NCBI GenBank assembly: GCA_012064415.1
Contig: SSNU01000256.1
Span: 186,001-250,000, forward strand
From: Gyrodactylus bullatarudis
Lineage: Eukaryota > Platyhelminthes > Monogenea > Gyrodactylidea > Gyrodactylidae
Reading direction: 5' to 3'
DNA length: 64,000 bases
The notes below the pieces were generated by a model. The model made no database searches, was not told where the DNA came from, and saw only the letters and a list, made by a program, of their open reading frames with translations. Of the stretch, positions 40,691-53,800 are shown piece after piece (positions within the stretch are counted from its first letter, which is position 1; each line of letters begins with the position of its first letter). The translations under genes were made by a program, and so were the position numbers.

Positions 40691-41930
40691 TTTTCTATTC
40701 CAAAATATTTGGATTGAGATCATTGATATGACCTTATAACACTGAACCCTGATGGCATAATGAAATAATCTATTGTCTTAAATGTTTCTCAGAACAGAGT
40801 GGATATAGCTGGTTAAATTAAGCATCTTAATACTTTTTTAGGCTATATTATTCATACAAAATACAGATGATTATTCAGACTTTTGAGAGAACCCATCCCA
40901 CTATTTTTCAATTCACATTTTCAATCCAATTGAATAAAATAATAATATTTATTAAACAATACATATGTTATCTATATAAACATTAAATAGATACTTCAGT
41001 TTGTAGATAGTTATAAGTAGGCCAGTCACAAAATACCATTTTTTCAGAAAAAATTTGCACAATTTTGAAAAAATATAGCATTTTTATGAAGAGATTATGG
41101 TAATCATGAAAAATAAGATTTGTTCCTATGTTGTGAGGAGATCTTGATTAGGGTAATAGTTTTAAGTTCTCTTCTGAGCCGTAAAGAATTTTTCGTGGAT
41201 TTCATCTCAGTGTGATATGTTGATGACAAAAGGCGTGTAAATTTATTGCATGCAGTTTGTATTTTCCTAGACCATTTGTCAACATTCAGGGTTCCAGATT
41301 GCAGAACAGTATTCAATTACTGGTCTCGCATAAACTTTAAATAAAAGTAGTTTCATGCTGTCAGTTTTGATGCATTTGTGGATGTGGATGAGTCGGCCAA
41401 TGAATTTTTTAATAATTACTTTGTAGTGATCAACAAAATCAAGTTTCCATGAATGAGTAATCCCAAGGTCCTTAATTATAGTTTTAGGGTGAATTTTATT
41501 TTGTTTGATGTAAATATTTAAATCAGTGATCCTTGATTCATTTGGAGTCGAGTAGAATGATTTTTCCATGTTAGGGGACAATCCAAAGCTCATTAATTTG
41601 TTTATGATAGTTGATATTTCTGAATTTATAATATTTGTGTTATAGGTACCATCAAAATCAAAGACTATTTTAAAGTCGTCAGCATATTTAAAAATTTTGA
41701 ATGAGGAAGGTTGAATATCAGTAAATACAATATTGTAAAGTAGAGGTCCAACTCTGGATCCTTGAGGGACTCCTGATTTGATTATTTGACTATATGATCT
41801 TTGGCCATTGCATTCGACAAATTGATTCTTATTGATGAGATAGTTTAAAAGTTTACAGCAGATACCTTATGACAGGCTTCAAGTATAGTTGGGAAGTATA
41901 TCTTCTTTCAATTATCTAAATTATGAACTA
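40691..41930 (-). mobile_element. LINE reverse-transcriptase fragment (copy A), deleted inside
   Basis: On the minus strand from about 41880 downward the frame encodes RT motifs SGVPQGSRVGPLLYNIVF and YADDFKIVF (the catalytic YADD box), then KDLGITHSWKLDFVDHY and a Trp-rich YCSAIWNPEC region. A frameshift near 41279-41316 separates it from NVDKWSRKIQTACNKFTRLL. The type is Jockey/CR1-like by motif order; the clade is not determined. Endonuclease and 5' parts are missing. The 3' part (40691-41505) is duplicated at 55984-57378 and, relative to that copy, lacks about 218 and 365 bp. It is non-functional. Confidence 0.85.
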
Positions 41931-43727
41931 AATTACTTAAACTTGGATTCTTCTGATAGGGTATGATATACGATTTTCACTATTTTTCGTTCCATTTATC
42001 ATTTATTTGAAATTTCATACTTGTCTAATTTCGATACCGAATATCAGCATTTTTGAAATAATCAACATTTTTTGGGTCGAAGGTTGAAAACGTGAAAATT
42101 TGGTGCATTTTTGAATACAATACTGTAATGGCCTAGTTTTGGAAGGAGAAGAAGACTAGAAGGAAACTTTCCCTGGACCCTTCTAGTTTCTGAGCTATTT
42201 AAAGTCAAAGCTGAAAATATACCCATTTATTTCGAAAATCCTCAACTTTAACTCAATCTTAGGAAAGAAATCTACCTCAATTAGGATACAGTATTCCTTG
42301 AAGTATCGAAAATTTTTTCATTGAGAAATATCTATTTTTTGGCACATATGGGTCAAATCTGTTGAGATAAGGTCCATATTATTATGAGCAGTAATACAAC
42401 TGAGATATTCCTTTCTAATTTTGTAGATCTTTGTGACGTTAATTTATGCTGAACTATATCTATTCAAGCCATCCAGGATTATATATATCCAATTAGTAAT
42501 TGCAAATTGTATATAAAAGAGTATATATATATATTTCATAATACAGAGTATTACAGAATTAGAAATTATCCTGCTAACTTTATATTTTAAATATACACGC
42601 TTACATTACCCTACCAAGATTACCTACCAAATTTATGAGAGAACTGAAATTTATTCTGCATATTCAAATATGAATTTTCATCGACCCGTAAATCAATCTG
42701 TAACTCTTTAATTTTATTATTAATCAGAGAAATAAAATACAGTTTGTTGGCTCAAGAGTAGGGAAAGAATTCATTTTCTCTGTTAGATCACATTTTGAAT
42801 AAATTCATTCGATTAAACTTTTTTCGCTTTTATTTCTTCTGAGGTAACATGTATAATATACAATGTATATAATAGTTTTCTATTCTTTTAGTTTATTCGC
42901 ATGTCATGAAAGGGTGTTTTTGGTAGAGAGAGTTCATCGTGTTAATTTGGATCTTGTGGGGGAGGAGGGGTCGGTGTGTGAATTTTCACGTACATTATGT
43001 AGGTATATAGTTGTTCAAAAGGAATTATTATTCAAAGTCAATTTAGTCAAAATTGAGACTCGAATTGTATCATTATCATTATTCTCTCTCTCTCTCTTCA
43101 GAGAAAGAAAACTTTTTAAGTGATTTTGATTATCGATTTAAAATTCACTGATAATGGGTAATTGACAATCCCTCTCTTTCTCAACAAGTGAGAGTTCTTA
43201 AAGAACTTACCTCTTGACATAAATAAATATAGATACAAGATCAAATGCTATTATTTAAAGAAACAATTTTTTTCAACTTTTAGCGAAAAGGTCGAATTGA
43301 GTGAAAATAAGTGTCGAATAATAATTTTATTTTATTTTGTACCTACTAATCAGTAGTTACAGGAATAAAGTTGCAATAAGTTATTGGAGAATTCTAAAAA
43401 TGAACCAATTCTATCAATAGTTAGAGTTACTACGATTCGAGTAAAGCAGAAAAGATCAAAACCCAATTTAATATTACTGTTATTATTATTATCATTTGTA
43501 AAAGAATCTTCACATGAAAGGAATTCAAAATATTTTTAATTTGTAATCAATGAATTGGTAAGAATCTAAAAAAACAGACTTTTCAATTTACTTCGTTCTT
43601 GTCTAAAGTTCTCTTCTTCCTCTATAGATTGTGTGATCATGTTTAGGATTTCATGGTTAATGACTGTACATACAATCGCAATTTTCCCAAATTTAAAGAA
43701 AATTGGTCAAGTTATTTGGAAATTCCG
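41931..43727. other. Repeat-bearing gene-free stretch
   Basis: No gene was recognised. About 42130-42310 matches 63220-63390 (shared TCTAGTTTCTGAGCTA and CTACCTCAATTAGGATACAG), a dispersed repeat in direct orientation. A GTGAAAATTTGGTGCATTTTTGAA-like segment near 42095-42120 relates to the foldback at 53030-53268. The ORF at 42863-43123 is unsupported. Confidence 0.45.
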
Positions 43728-43921
43728 GTTAAATTAGAGAACAGTTGTCCCCTCTTATTTCTGTCTAAGTTTACTTTGAATCGTGTTGGTCTTTTTATTA
43801 TCGATGACATGGAAACGAATCCCTTGCGGTGTTAAAAAGCCCTTAGTCTCTTTATCAGTGACAAATTGTCACGCAGAAAAATTACTGCAAAACAAGAGGG
43901 GGCAAATGTTCTAAAGGTTAG
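43728..43921 (+). mobile_element. MITE family copy 2
   Basis: A 194-bp direct-orientation copy of the sequence at 35551-35750, with the same start (GTTAAATTAGAGAACAGTTG), the same internal block around TCGTGTTGGTCTTTTTA and the same end (AACAAGAGGGGGCAAATG). It differs by scattered substitutions and an internal indel. Confidence 0.7.
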
Positions 43922-45063
43922 CCGAAATTCGTTGTAGCTCTCCCCTCCCATGTAGGTTTATCATGACAAGATAAAAGTCCACTTTTGTAGAAAGAATGAA
44001 GAGAAAAGGGCGTGCTTTTTTATCTCTTTAATTAAAAGATGCGAATGTTATGAAATTAGGTCTTTAGTGATTCTTTTCCTCAAACTAATCAGATCTCTAC
44101 GGATTTTTCAATGAAACTGATAAATGATTCATGAAAATATCCTTAAATTTCAACCAAAAAAAACTAAACAACACCAATGATTCCATGAAAGAAAGAAATG
44201 TAGATTTCTTCTGACAAGAGATTATCAAACCATGGCGTAAATAGAGTATCGATTAGTACAACTGTAGTAGCTATCTGAGTTCCATGAATTTTTTTTCATC
44301 GCGATAATGATTGACAAAATAAAAACTATATTATTTTCTTCTCTCTAGCTTTTATTGATTGAGTTTCTGGTTTATCTCCAAACTAATCGATAAAACTCAA
44401 GGAGAACCAAAAAGGCTCGATTTATGGAAATTATCGATAAATTTTATTATTATTATTTCCTTTAATCAAATTTCTCGATGTGTTTGACGATCAAAGTAAC
44501 TGCTTGTGGTATTACTGTATTACAACCATGAGGGGTTGACTAAGATTCCATTTTCTGCTTATTTGCAATGAGTAAAGGTTTGCTTTCAATCGTGATTGAT
44601 CTGTTCCCCTTCAGAAATCTTGATCTTTTCTATTATATATTGTCTCGTGATAAAATTGAATCATTAGTTATCACGAGATGTTTATCGAAAATCTTTTTTT
44701 AAATTGAACTCATCAGAGCTGAAAGTCTATAGTTTTCTCTTATATAATTATTAACTATTCATTACATTCATCATCATTGATCTCATTCATTATCTAATCC
44801 TGATCCTGAAAATCAAATCTTGATCACTCTCCAATTTTCAAATCAACAAAAATTTTCAGCTCAAAGTTCGATTTTGGCGCCAAATGGGAATTTGAAACAT
44901 GACCATATTTTTCATAAAAATAATTTTTTCAGAATTTTTTTCTTCAAATGCTAAAAGTGGGCAATATGAGTAGGATTACATAAAATCTTTACCAAATTTT
45001 GAATTCTTGATGAAAATATCGAGATTTCTGTAAAAATCATAGATTCCCAACTTTATATATTTT
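43922..45063. other. Gene-free stretch with a dispersed repeat
   Basis: Nothing coding was recognised. Positions about 44790-44930 resemble 37530-37690 (CTAATCCTGATCCTG, TTTTCAGCTCAAAGTT, ACATGACCATATTTTTCA), so part of this is an old dispersed repeat. Confidence 0.45.
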
Positions 45064-45720
45064 GGAGCTACAGAATGGTCTGAACTGGTAATAGATTCGT
45101 CTTGAGACTATTCTAGCTAGCTAGATTCGTCTGAAATATTTACTACATTTGTATTTATTCCTCTCTGCCCTTTTTCGTACACCTTGAATAAATCATGTAT
45201 CATAAAATTTATAAATGTTTAGAATTATAGACTTATTTCATAAATTGTGACCACTCTTGACTATTAGAAAGACCTCTTGTGATAATTTCATGAAAAAAAC
45301 TAATACAAATGAATGTACTTTATTGTTGAATGGACAATATTTGAGTCCTATTGATGTCGGAGATTCTATCATAGTACCAATTCTAGAAATCAAAAGGTTC
45401 AAATCAGATGACAAAAGTATCATCGGTAAGGTCATTGATGAGACAAATGGTTCGTTCAAGATTGTTACTGAGCATGGCAAATTAAAGGGGCTAATGTTTC
45501 TTTCAGACTTTTAAATGCCATTCTGATCGTGCGTGTAAAAATAAAAAAATAATTTTTTATTTATTATAAGTAGTTCCTAAGAATACACTGTATTCAAGCC
45601 TTGAATTTCAAGGTGTACAAAAAGGGCAAAGAGGAATAAATATTAAATATTTCAGACCAATCTAGCTAGCTAGAATAGTCTCAAGACGAATCTATTAGCA
45701 GTTCAGACCATTCTAGCTCC
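45064..45720. mobile_element. 657-bp TIR element carrying a KRBA2-like ORF fragment
   Basis: The ends are inverted repeats of about 110 bp: GGAGCTACAGAATGGTCTGA at the left and, in reverse complement, GGAGCTAGAATGGTCTGAAC at the right, with further matches inward through GATTCGTCTTGAGACTATTC, CTAGCTAGCTAGATT and CCCTTTTTCGTACACCTTGA. Between them lies one short ORF (next entry). The element is far too short to be autonomous. Target-site duplications are not evident. Confidence 0.75.
45257..45514 (+). pseudogene. Fragment resembling C-terminal segment of KRBA2/integrase-derived transposon proteins
   Basis: An 85-codon open frame, entered without an ATG (first codon TTG). It contains DVGDSIIVPILEIKRFK, SIIGKVIDETNGSFKI and EHGKLKGLMFLSDF. 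This order (GDxVxVPxPxxDR, NIIGxIxE, YKIGTKxGxLxxLY) is what I recall from the region after the integrase core in invertebrate proteins annotated 'KRAB-A domain-containing protein 2-like', which derive from DNA transposons. The integrase core is not present. It sits inside the TIR element at 45064-45720, so it is read as remnant transposase coding sequence. The family call is from memory. Confidence 0.55.
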
Positions 45721-48700
45721 TACATATAAGTATATTAAGTATGTTTTAAAATACCCCTGTCAACCACTATTATTTCCCTAAATAATAATAAATATATTTT
45801 AAAAAATTTGTCGCTTACAAGTAGATTAGGATTTTTTCTATCCTTTTAAGTCCCGAACGAACGTATACGACCTCAACAAAAAATGCATGAAGGAGTCATC
45901 TGTCGAAAAAATGATAGAAACAAACCTTGATCACAAGAGTCTAATTACTAGGATTACAAGAAAAAAATTGCGAAAACATTAGATTTTGGCCATGGGACAG
46001 AGAAGGTTAACAAAATATAATCCAATAGAATTTCAGTAACGTGAAAAAATTTGGTTCTTCCTACTGGCTCATACGATTTTACGCCTTATAATAGACTTCT
46101 TTGAAATTTTAAAAGGACCAGAATAAATTTAAACTATATCACTTTCTAATATTGGAAGGAAATTTTTCTGACCCATTGGTACTGAAAATAGCTCTTTGAT
46201 TTTTTTCCATTTTCGAACAAATTTTCCCACTATTGAAAATATCTCGGAATTTATAGGTCCAAGCTCAAAGGGCTAGTCTATAGGACATTTGCCCCCTCTT
46301 GTTTTGCAGTAATTTTTCTGAATAACAAAGACATAATAAAAAGACCAACACGATTCAAAGTAAACTTACACAGAAATAAGAGGGGGAGCAACTGTTCTTT
46401 AATTTAACCGCCCAAAGTGGTCAGGCAAGGGATGTTTTTTGTGAATATTGATTGAGAAATAAAAAAACTATGGGATAAAATTTGACACTTCTTCTTCGTA
46501 CAAAATTCTAAATTACTCGAAAAATTACTACATGAGGAAACAATATGAGTTCAATATATATTTTCACATTCACACAAAACTCTACCAGTCTTCCGATTGC
46601 AACCTGCATTTTTTGCATGATTGAGTGTAGGATTGGGTCTTTTTTTTGAATGATTAGAAAGTTTTCATTTCGAAATTTCATACCAACGATAATGACCCAT
46701 TCTAAGGGACGTTTATGTAAGTTAACACGTTAATAATGTATCTTATTCAAAGTAGAGTTTAATCTGTTTCGGATTGGAATAAATAGGCATTCTCGATAGA
46801 ATTTAATCAATATATCGGAAATTCTTTCTAACTTCTATTTTTAAACAGAGAGTCTATAGAATCTTTGTATAATTGGAGAAAAGGGTTTTTTGGATCACTT
46901 AACTTTCTACTTGCCTTAATAATATACAACTGGCACTATTCTTTCGTTAATTTGGTGAAAATATCGGAGATTTTTACTCCAGTTTCGTAGAGAACTTTTT
47001 GCTGACGAATACACAAGATTTTGAGTTATTCTTGTAAATAAAGAGACAATTTTCTCTCAAGTTTACTTCTTAAAGCCAATACATACTAGCATCAATTTTG
47101 TACGACCGCCATCATGAAAAATCTACAGAGTTTGTTGGGTAATAATTGAATTTATTGCTATAGATAATAAATCAAATCATAGGTGAGAATTAATCTTCAG
47201 ATCCAAAGCTACAATTCCGACAAAAAGATCAAGTCATAAATTATTTTTGATTATTTAATATATTGGATTAGTTAGTTAGTACACGATAACTCATCACACT
47301 GTCTGGCAGAATAAAAAACTCTTTTTGTTTAATACTCATTAAGATTCAGAGTCTGAATTTTAGACAGTTTGTTCATTAGATTATTAATAAAAAGAAAACT
47401 ATTTAGCGAATAGATTTCAAGGAATTTGTTTTTTATCGAATTTTATTTGTAAAAATTTGATTAGATAAGACGTATTCTTTATTTTTCAAAGCAGATTAAG
47501 AAAAGTCAATATCTAATTTCTTTGGACTGTGATAGCCATTCAATTTCTGTTCCGGCTGTAAAATAGGTAGACTCTCTATTGTTGAATATCTATCACACCT
47601 ATCAAAAATTTATTAAAAAAACAGCAAGTATACTCAAAAGTGTAAAAATCTCAAGAAAATGTTTTAATTCTCAAGTCACAAGGAAGAAGGGTGAGAATGT
47701 TTTCTCTAAGCCTCTTGCTCAGTTGCTATTGACTTTTGAGCATGAGAAAAAGTTACTCACACAAAAGTAAGACGAATATACAGACAAAATAATAATCCTA
47801 TATTTTCAAATAAATCAAGAACACACCTTCCGATTTCGAATTTTAACTGAAAATAATTTTAGATTCAATAGTCAATCAGCCAATCTGATACAAGCCATTG
47901 GAAAAACAAAATACAATAAAAATGCGAATCATGAAAAAAATTCTCTGGGACTTTAACAAAACCTTGTTCTACTCTGAGAAAATTTTGAGGAAAATTCTCT
48001 ATGCTATCTGGTTTTCAATCATTTCTGCGTTTTTGATCTTCCAAAAGGCTCAATCAGTTCATTTATGGTGAGAATGGTAATTTTGCGATTATTATTCAAA
48101 AAAGAGTAAAAAATACATCATCGACTCACTTTTGATCTTAACTTTTGCTTAATAAAGGAATTTTCACACACACAAAAATACTAATAAGTAGTATGTAGTT
48201 TTAGAAAATGAAATTTGAAAAAAATTCATTATTGAATTAGTATACTTGATAGGTGTCAGTTAGCAAGATTGTTAAGCTCTCACGCGTTACTTATCTGAGT
48301 GATCTTACGTCTATTCTATCAGATTAGACTAATTGAGATAATAATTCTCTAGGAAGTGAATTAATTATCAGACCTGATTACAGTTGATTGGAAAAAGACG
48401 TAAAATCATCTGATTGCAACATGTATAATCAATACTACTCTTATCTCGTAAAGGGCTTTTGTCAAAATAAAAGAAATACATTTTTTCATCTTCGATGAAG
48501 CCATTGGAAGAAGAGGGATCTCAAACTTTGTTGGCAAGGCGTAAGATAAAAGTCCAATATCATTATTTTATCAAGTATGTATAAATATATATATTATAAT
48601 ATAGATAGACAAGTTTATATAATAGAAGTAAATTATAATTTAAAAACATGTAAATCTCTTTCGATAGTGTTCTTGTTTTTTTAGGATTTCGTTAAATATC

Positions 48701-49400
48701 ATTTTTCCTTATTAAATTGGAATTCATGGTAACTTGGTGTCTCTCTTCTCTTTCTTGATAGTTTACAAACAAATCAAGTTAACTAGTGGTATAGGTAAGG
48801 TGTTTTTCATGATGAAATATGATGAAAGCAATCCCAGAAGTTTATCGCTATTGTTAAGGCAATTGAAATGAAAAAGGAATCAAGCTTGAAATTTTCAATA
48901 TTCTCGAGTTTGTCCATCCTGTTTGATGGAAAGAGATCTGTAGTCGTAGGATCAGGTTGCACGGAATGAATTTGGGTTCCAAAAAAATAAACAAAGGGTT
49001 GAGAGAGATCATCAAAAAAAATTTGATTGGTGTGAAATGTAATATAAAAATAAAAAATAATCCTTCAAAGCACAAGTCTATGTAGTTATACAAGAGAGTT
49101 TCAAAGAGATGGCGATAGTTGATTAGATTAATTTTGTGTGTTTACAACTAGTGGTAATAGTAGTAGTACAAACTGGTAATGTTGGCACAATAATCTCGTT
49201 TATATAGATTTAGAAACTTTGAAGGCTATCGGGACAATTCTACTGACATCAATAATAATAATAATCATTAAACATTTTATTATTAGATTATTTTTGGTTA
49301 GATCTGGTCAGGGGAAAAATTAAGTGTAATTCTGAATTTTGTGTGAAACATATTATTATGAGGTATTTCGTTAGAAGAGCCAAAGTATGAGCTTCAAATC
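45721..49400. other. Gene-free stretch before RAB11
   Basis: It contains an inverted MITE copy (46272-46408), an element end GGGACAGAGAAGGTTAA near 45998-46014, and a short terminal copy near 47925-47956. The 63-codon plus ORF at 47579-47770 is lysine-rich and unrecognised; it lacks an ATG start in good context, so it is not called. The right-hand part (about 48800-49400) is probably RAB11 3' UTR. Confidence 0.45.
46272..46408 (-). mobile_element. MITE family copy 3 (inverted, internally shorter)
   Basis: The reverse complement of this 137-bp segment begins GTTAAATTAAAGAACAGTTG and ends AATGTCCTATAGACTAG, matching both ends of copies 1 and 2 while lacking their central 60 bp or so. Its ends form the same imperfect inverted repeat. 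Confidence 0.7.
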
Positions 49401-50195
49401 CTAACAGCAGCCATTCTTCTTATTATTTTGATCCAAGATGGGTTGTGTAGTTCCTGGTACAGTTAATCCATTGCCTTGTTGATTAGCAACCGTGATCTTT
49501 TTGTATATTTCTATATGGATGATGGAGGAAAAAATATGGGATATTACTATGGTTACAGAATTTTAGATGGAAAATTAGACCTATCAGATTAAAATTACCT
49601 CCGAGAATGTCTGTGAAAGCCTTTTCAACGTTTGACGAGTCAAGGGCTGAAGTCTCAATAAAGAGTAGGCCATATTTCTCAGCAAAAGCCTGAGCATCTT
49701 GAGTAGGAACATTTCTCAAGTGACGTAGATCACTTTTGTTTCCTACAAGCATGATGATAATCTTTTCATCAGCATGATCTTGTAACTCTTTAAGCCAGTT
49801 TTGAGTCTTTTCAAAGGAATCCATCTTAGTAATATCATAGACAAGGAGAGCACCGACAGCTCCTCGATAATAACTAAGATTTATTATAATAATTGTTTAT
49901 ATATAGATAAAATGAAGATGAACTAAAACTCACGCAGAAGTAATTGCCCTATAACGCTCTTGACCTGCAGTATCCCATATTTGAGCCTTGATTTTGTGCT
50001 GTTTAATTTGAATTGATCTAGCAGCAAATTCAACACCGATTGTACTCTTAGATTCAAGATTAAATTCACTCCTGGTATAACGAGAAAGCAAGTTGCTTTT
50101 GCCTACTCCAGAATCACCAATGAGGACAACTGTAATTATTCAAAATAGAAAATACTTTTGTATAGGTAGTCATATTCGTCTTCGGAACGATGCAT
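49401..50195 (-). CDS. RAB11: Small GTPase RAB11
   Basis: RAB11 directs recycling-endosome and trans-Golgi traffic. Four exons join in phase: 50195-50156, 50129-49934, 49873-49599 and 49510-49401, giving 206 aa (human RAB11A 216). Seen: N-terminal [11 protein letters not shown]-loop GDSGVGKS 18-25, switch [30 protein letters not shown] 65-84, NKSD, ETSALDS, and a C-terminal Cys-Cys for geranylgeranylation. The [10 protein letters not shown] and [11 protein letters not shown] strings and the DEYDYL start are diagnostic of the RAB11 subfamily. Intron 1 is only 26 nt; skipping it is required to join DEYDYLYK to IVLIGDSG. The hypervariable tail ([16 protein letters not shown]) is shorter than in vertebrates. 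The ATG at 50195 is the only one that gives the N-terminal motif. The gene is head-to-head with the claudin-like gene. Confidence 0.97.
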
Positions 50196-50816
50196 ATCCT
50201 TTTGCTACTTCCAGTAGGATAAAATTGCAGCAATTAAAATAACAACTTAAACAAAAGTTCAAGATCAATCCAATAAAATATACAATTTATTAATTTTAAA
50301 AAATTTCTTCCAAAATTTTAAATGAATAATTCATTAGGAATTTATACATAATAATAATATAATAAAACGTTTTAAATAATATAGATCAATCTTTGAAGAA
50401 AATTTGAGTAGTAATGGAAATGCAAATATTTGTTTGATTTAATATTGAGAATCCTGAATTCCGATCATTAATCAATACTGTTTATTATGCAAAACAGTGT
50501 ACATTGTGATGTTGGTTTTCAATTAATTTTTTTTCTTGATTACGAAAATTACAGCATAGAATATAAATTGTCTCAGACTCTGATTGGCCCGAATCGGATT
50601 GTCCAATGGGGATTAGGTGCAAAGTACTAATCCTCATTCTCTCCTACATACATTGGAAGAATAACAATTGATAATTATAAAAAAGTAATTTAATTCCTAT
50701 TTTCTTCGTTTACACTCCTCAGTTCACTACTACACTGGAAGAAAATACTACTATTAGAGACACTCCTTCTTTCTTCTAGCCAAGAAAATTATTATTAGAT
50801 GACTCTGGAGAAATAA
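50196..50816. promoter_or_regulatory. Intergenic region between divergent RAB11 and claudin-like genes
   Basis: The 621 bp between two divergent start codons must contain both promoters and 5' UTRs. It is AT-rich, with poly-A/T tracts and no element that can be named confidently. No ORF. Confidence 0.5.
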
Positions 50817-53800
50817 ATGCTTCGTCTTTGGTGTAACGGGGACAATGGCTGTTCGACATCTGAGAATAATGAACTTCCCTCATGGTTCAAGAAATATTCC
50901 ACAATCTGTATTACTTTTCCAATAGTCGGGACGATGCTTTTGTCAATTGCAGTCGGCTCATCCGACTGGGAGGTGATGCATTTCAATGATTCACATCATT
51001 TCTTTGGCAAGGAAGGCAACTTTAGCGGCTACAACAGGACCAATATTCATTTTGTCGGCGGAATTTGGAGTGTTTGCCAGATAGAAAAGGGTAATTCTAT
51101 GAGTTTACTTGGTAGTAGAATTGTAGTTATCAGATTTATTCTTTTTTATGACAATTAGCATTCTGTATAATTAGATTACGAGAGATATTCGAAAAAAGTA
51201 GGAATTTTCAATTTGTCTCTCTTCTCTACAGAGAGTTGTATAGGGAAGTTTGAGAAATATGCCATTGTATTTACAAATTATTCTTTTATTCTTCCTTAAC
51301 TTTTCCTCTATTTGAGTTGAGTGTTTCCAATTTGGGAAAAACCCTGATGCCACACTTAATTACTTAGGAATATGTCTTTTCGTGTCAACCATAAATGATA
51401 CAATGAAAATTTCGATAAACGGTTGTTTCTACATTCAATATAATTTAGACAAGTCTTCGAAAAGCCGAAAAATCAGCGTGGGACCTTAGTGAATCCTACA
51501 ACAAAGATATAAAAGCACGGATCATAATTCTAGATGTCTTATAAAATCAGTGCGAAAAATACTTGATAAGTCATCAGATTTCATGCAAGGTTTAATAAGA
51601 ACTAATGTGTATACCATGACAATAACGAAAAAAAGGATTTATCTAGACCTTGAATAGGCCTCTGTCTTTTATCTGGCTTTAGAGGTTCATGTGAGTGTCA
51701 GCAACAGAGATGATGACACCCTAACCGACCTTCTACAAATAATATCAAAAGGTTGGAAATATATATCTATTCAAAATTAGAGAATGAACAATAACAGAAT
51801 TAAACTCTTGTTGATGCTAGTATTTTACTTTCATTAAAGTGCAAATGGGAAAACTTATTTTCAAAGGATTGATTAAAAGCTCAAGAACAAAGGAAAAAAG
51901 CATTGTCTTTTCACTGTAGAAAAATCATCTGGTAGGATGTTTTGTTTGTTTCAATACAACAATGTCTATCACGAAAGATGGTGGAGTTGTAAAAAATAAA
52001 GAAAATACATCATTGAATGTTTCATTATCAACTATATTGATAGAGAGATTCGCATTTCGCCAGGTCTTATCGATATCTAATAGAGTACTGCTCAACTCCT
52101 TTATGTATTTAACGGGATACAAAATCATTCTAAGCCTTAATAACTAAGTGGAAAAATGTATTTGAAAATACTCCCACATTTCTGCAAGAGAAATTGGCGT
52201 ATTTGCATATAATAGATATGAGAATTAGTCAATTTATGGCGTAGGGGATACTGTGCCCACCTCATCTATAATTAAAATAATTACTTCACGAGTTTAATTA
52301 ATTCATTTTTTGAGAATTTATACCTTTGTTCTCAGATAACTCTGAGAATAGATTTTAACATTGAGCTGTACTCTAATATCTAATTCTCTAGTCTGATTTA
52401 ACTCTTAAAGTCTTGTAGAAAATATTTTTTTCATGACTCGCAATCAAGCTTTTGTCTATTCCATGGTTTTTGAATACGCTAATTATGATTCTACAGTTGT
52501 TTTAATGCAATAATTTTTGGTTCAGATGTTATCGATCAAAATATGGGTCATTTTTTGATCCAAAAACAGCTTTGTAGCTTAAGCAGATAGAGTTCAGGGG
52601 ATTGCATATTTGTATTCTACGGGTATGATTACTCGATAAAAGCTATACCTTTTATCTATGAATTTGGGGAAAAGATTTTCAAAAAAAAGTTTTAAACACA
52701 AATCAAATTCTTGTAAAAATCACCTTTCTTTGAATTGAATCTTGAAAAATGTTCGAATAATAGAGCCAAGATCTTTGTGTATTCCAGGAGATTAATGAAT
52801 TTCCTATCGAATGGTTGGTAAACAAAGTATTTTCTTAGACTTAAAGATGAACAATGACGAGTTGCAAAAATGACGAGTGATAGAAACAACTCAGTGGGAC
52901 TTAAAGGGTTAAAGCTAGAGTTGACATGAAGACAAAAAACTCAATAATTTTCTCCGGAACGAAATTATTACTGATGAAATGAGCCCGTAGGTTGTCAAAA
53001 TAAAAAAAATCAATCTGGCTATTGTTTTTGAATTTCGAAAATGCACCAAATTTCCACGTTCTAAAGTTTTGACCACTATATTTTTGTTGATTTCAAGTCC
53101 AATTTTGGACGTATTGATTTTTTTCTTTGGAAATCTTTTTTGAACGAGATTTCTTCGTTCAATGTTGATCCCAAATATCAGTATTTAACTTCTTCGAATC
53201 ATCGAAATCGATAAAAATTTTGGGTTCAAAAGTTGAAAAACTGGAAATTTGGTGCATTTTCGAAATTCTTTCGAATATCCTCATCTTATTAGCCCATTCC
53301 GTTTAAGAATTCAAAGAAAAAAATTTTTCCTGTGAATCCGGAGAAAAATATTGAATTTTTTGTAAAAGTAGTAAATTCTCATCTTTATGTCAATTAGGTT
53401 CATGTCCACCGGCGCCGAAAGGGTTAACATTAGTTATTTGCAATACTTATATTTGTTGTCTATATTTTTCATTAAACTCTGAAGACTCCAAAAATTCTAC
53501 TAATATATGTTGACAGATGCCACGAATACGTGTACGTGAGGTTTGCCATTCGTACAAGAAATTATCTTTGTATTTTCCTTTAAGAATTTTCCTGAATCAA
53601 GGCTGATTTCATGTCTCATTAGACTCATGAATATGCCAGGAAATTTCCATCTCTTTTCTCTTTGTTATTGAATAAAAATTGATTTATATGTAAATTTTGA
53701 ATGATCACATACGCCTTTTATTCCGTCCTCTTTCATGATTTCCTCTCCAATCTCCATTATAGATTCAATACAATTCCTTCTCATCAACATTGCTGATTCC

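Noticed and set aside
41104..41316. Separate small gene from the ORF NVDKWSRK...
   Set aside because: It is the frameshifted continuation of the LINE RT reading frame and recurs in copies B and C.
43653..43835. 60-codon plus ORF
   Set aside because: Half of it is MITE copy 2 sequence, so not a gene.
47579..47770. 63-codon lysine-rich ORF
   Set aside because: Opens without a clear ATG, no similarity I recognise, no neighbouring exons in phase.
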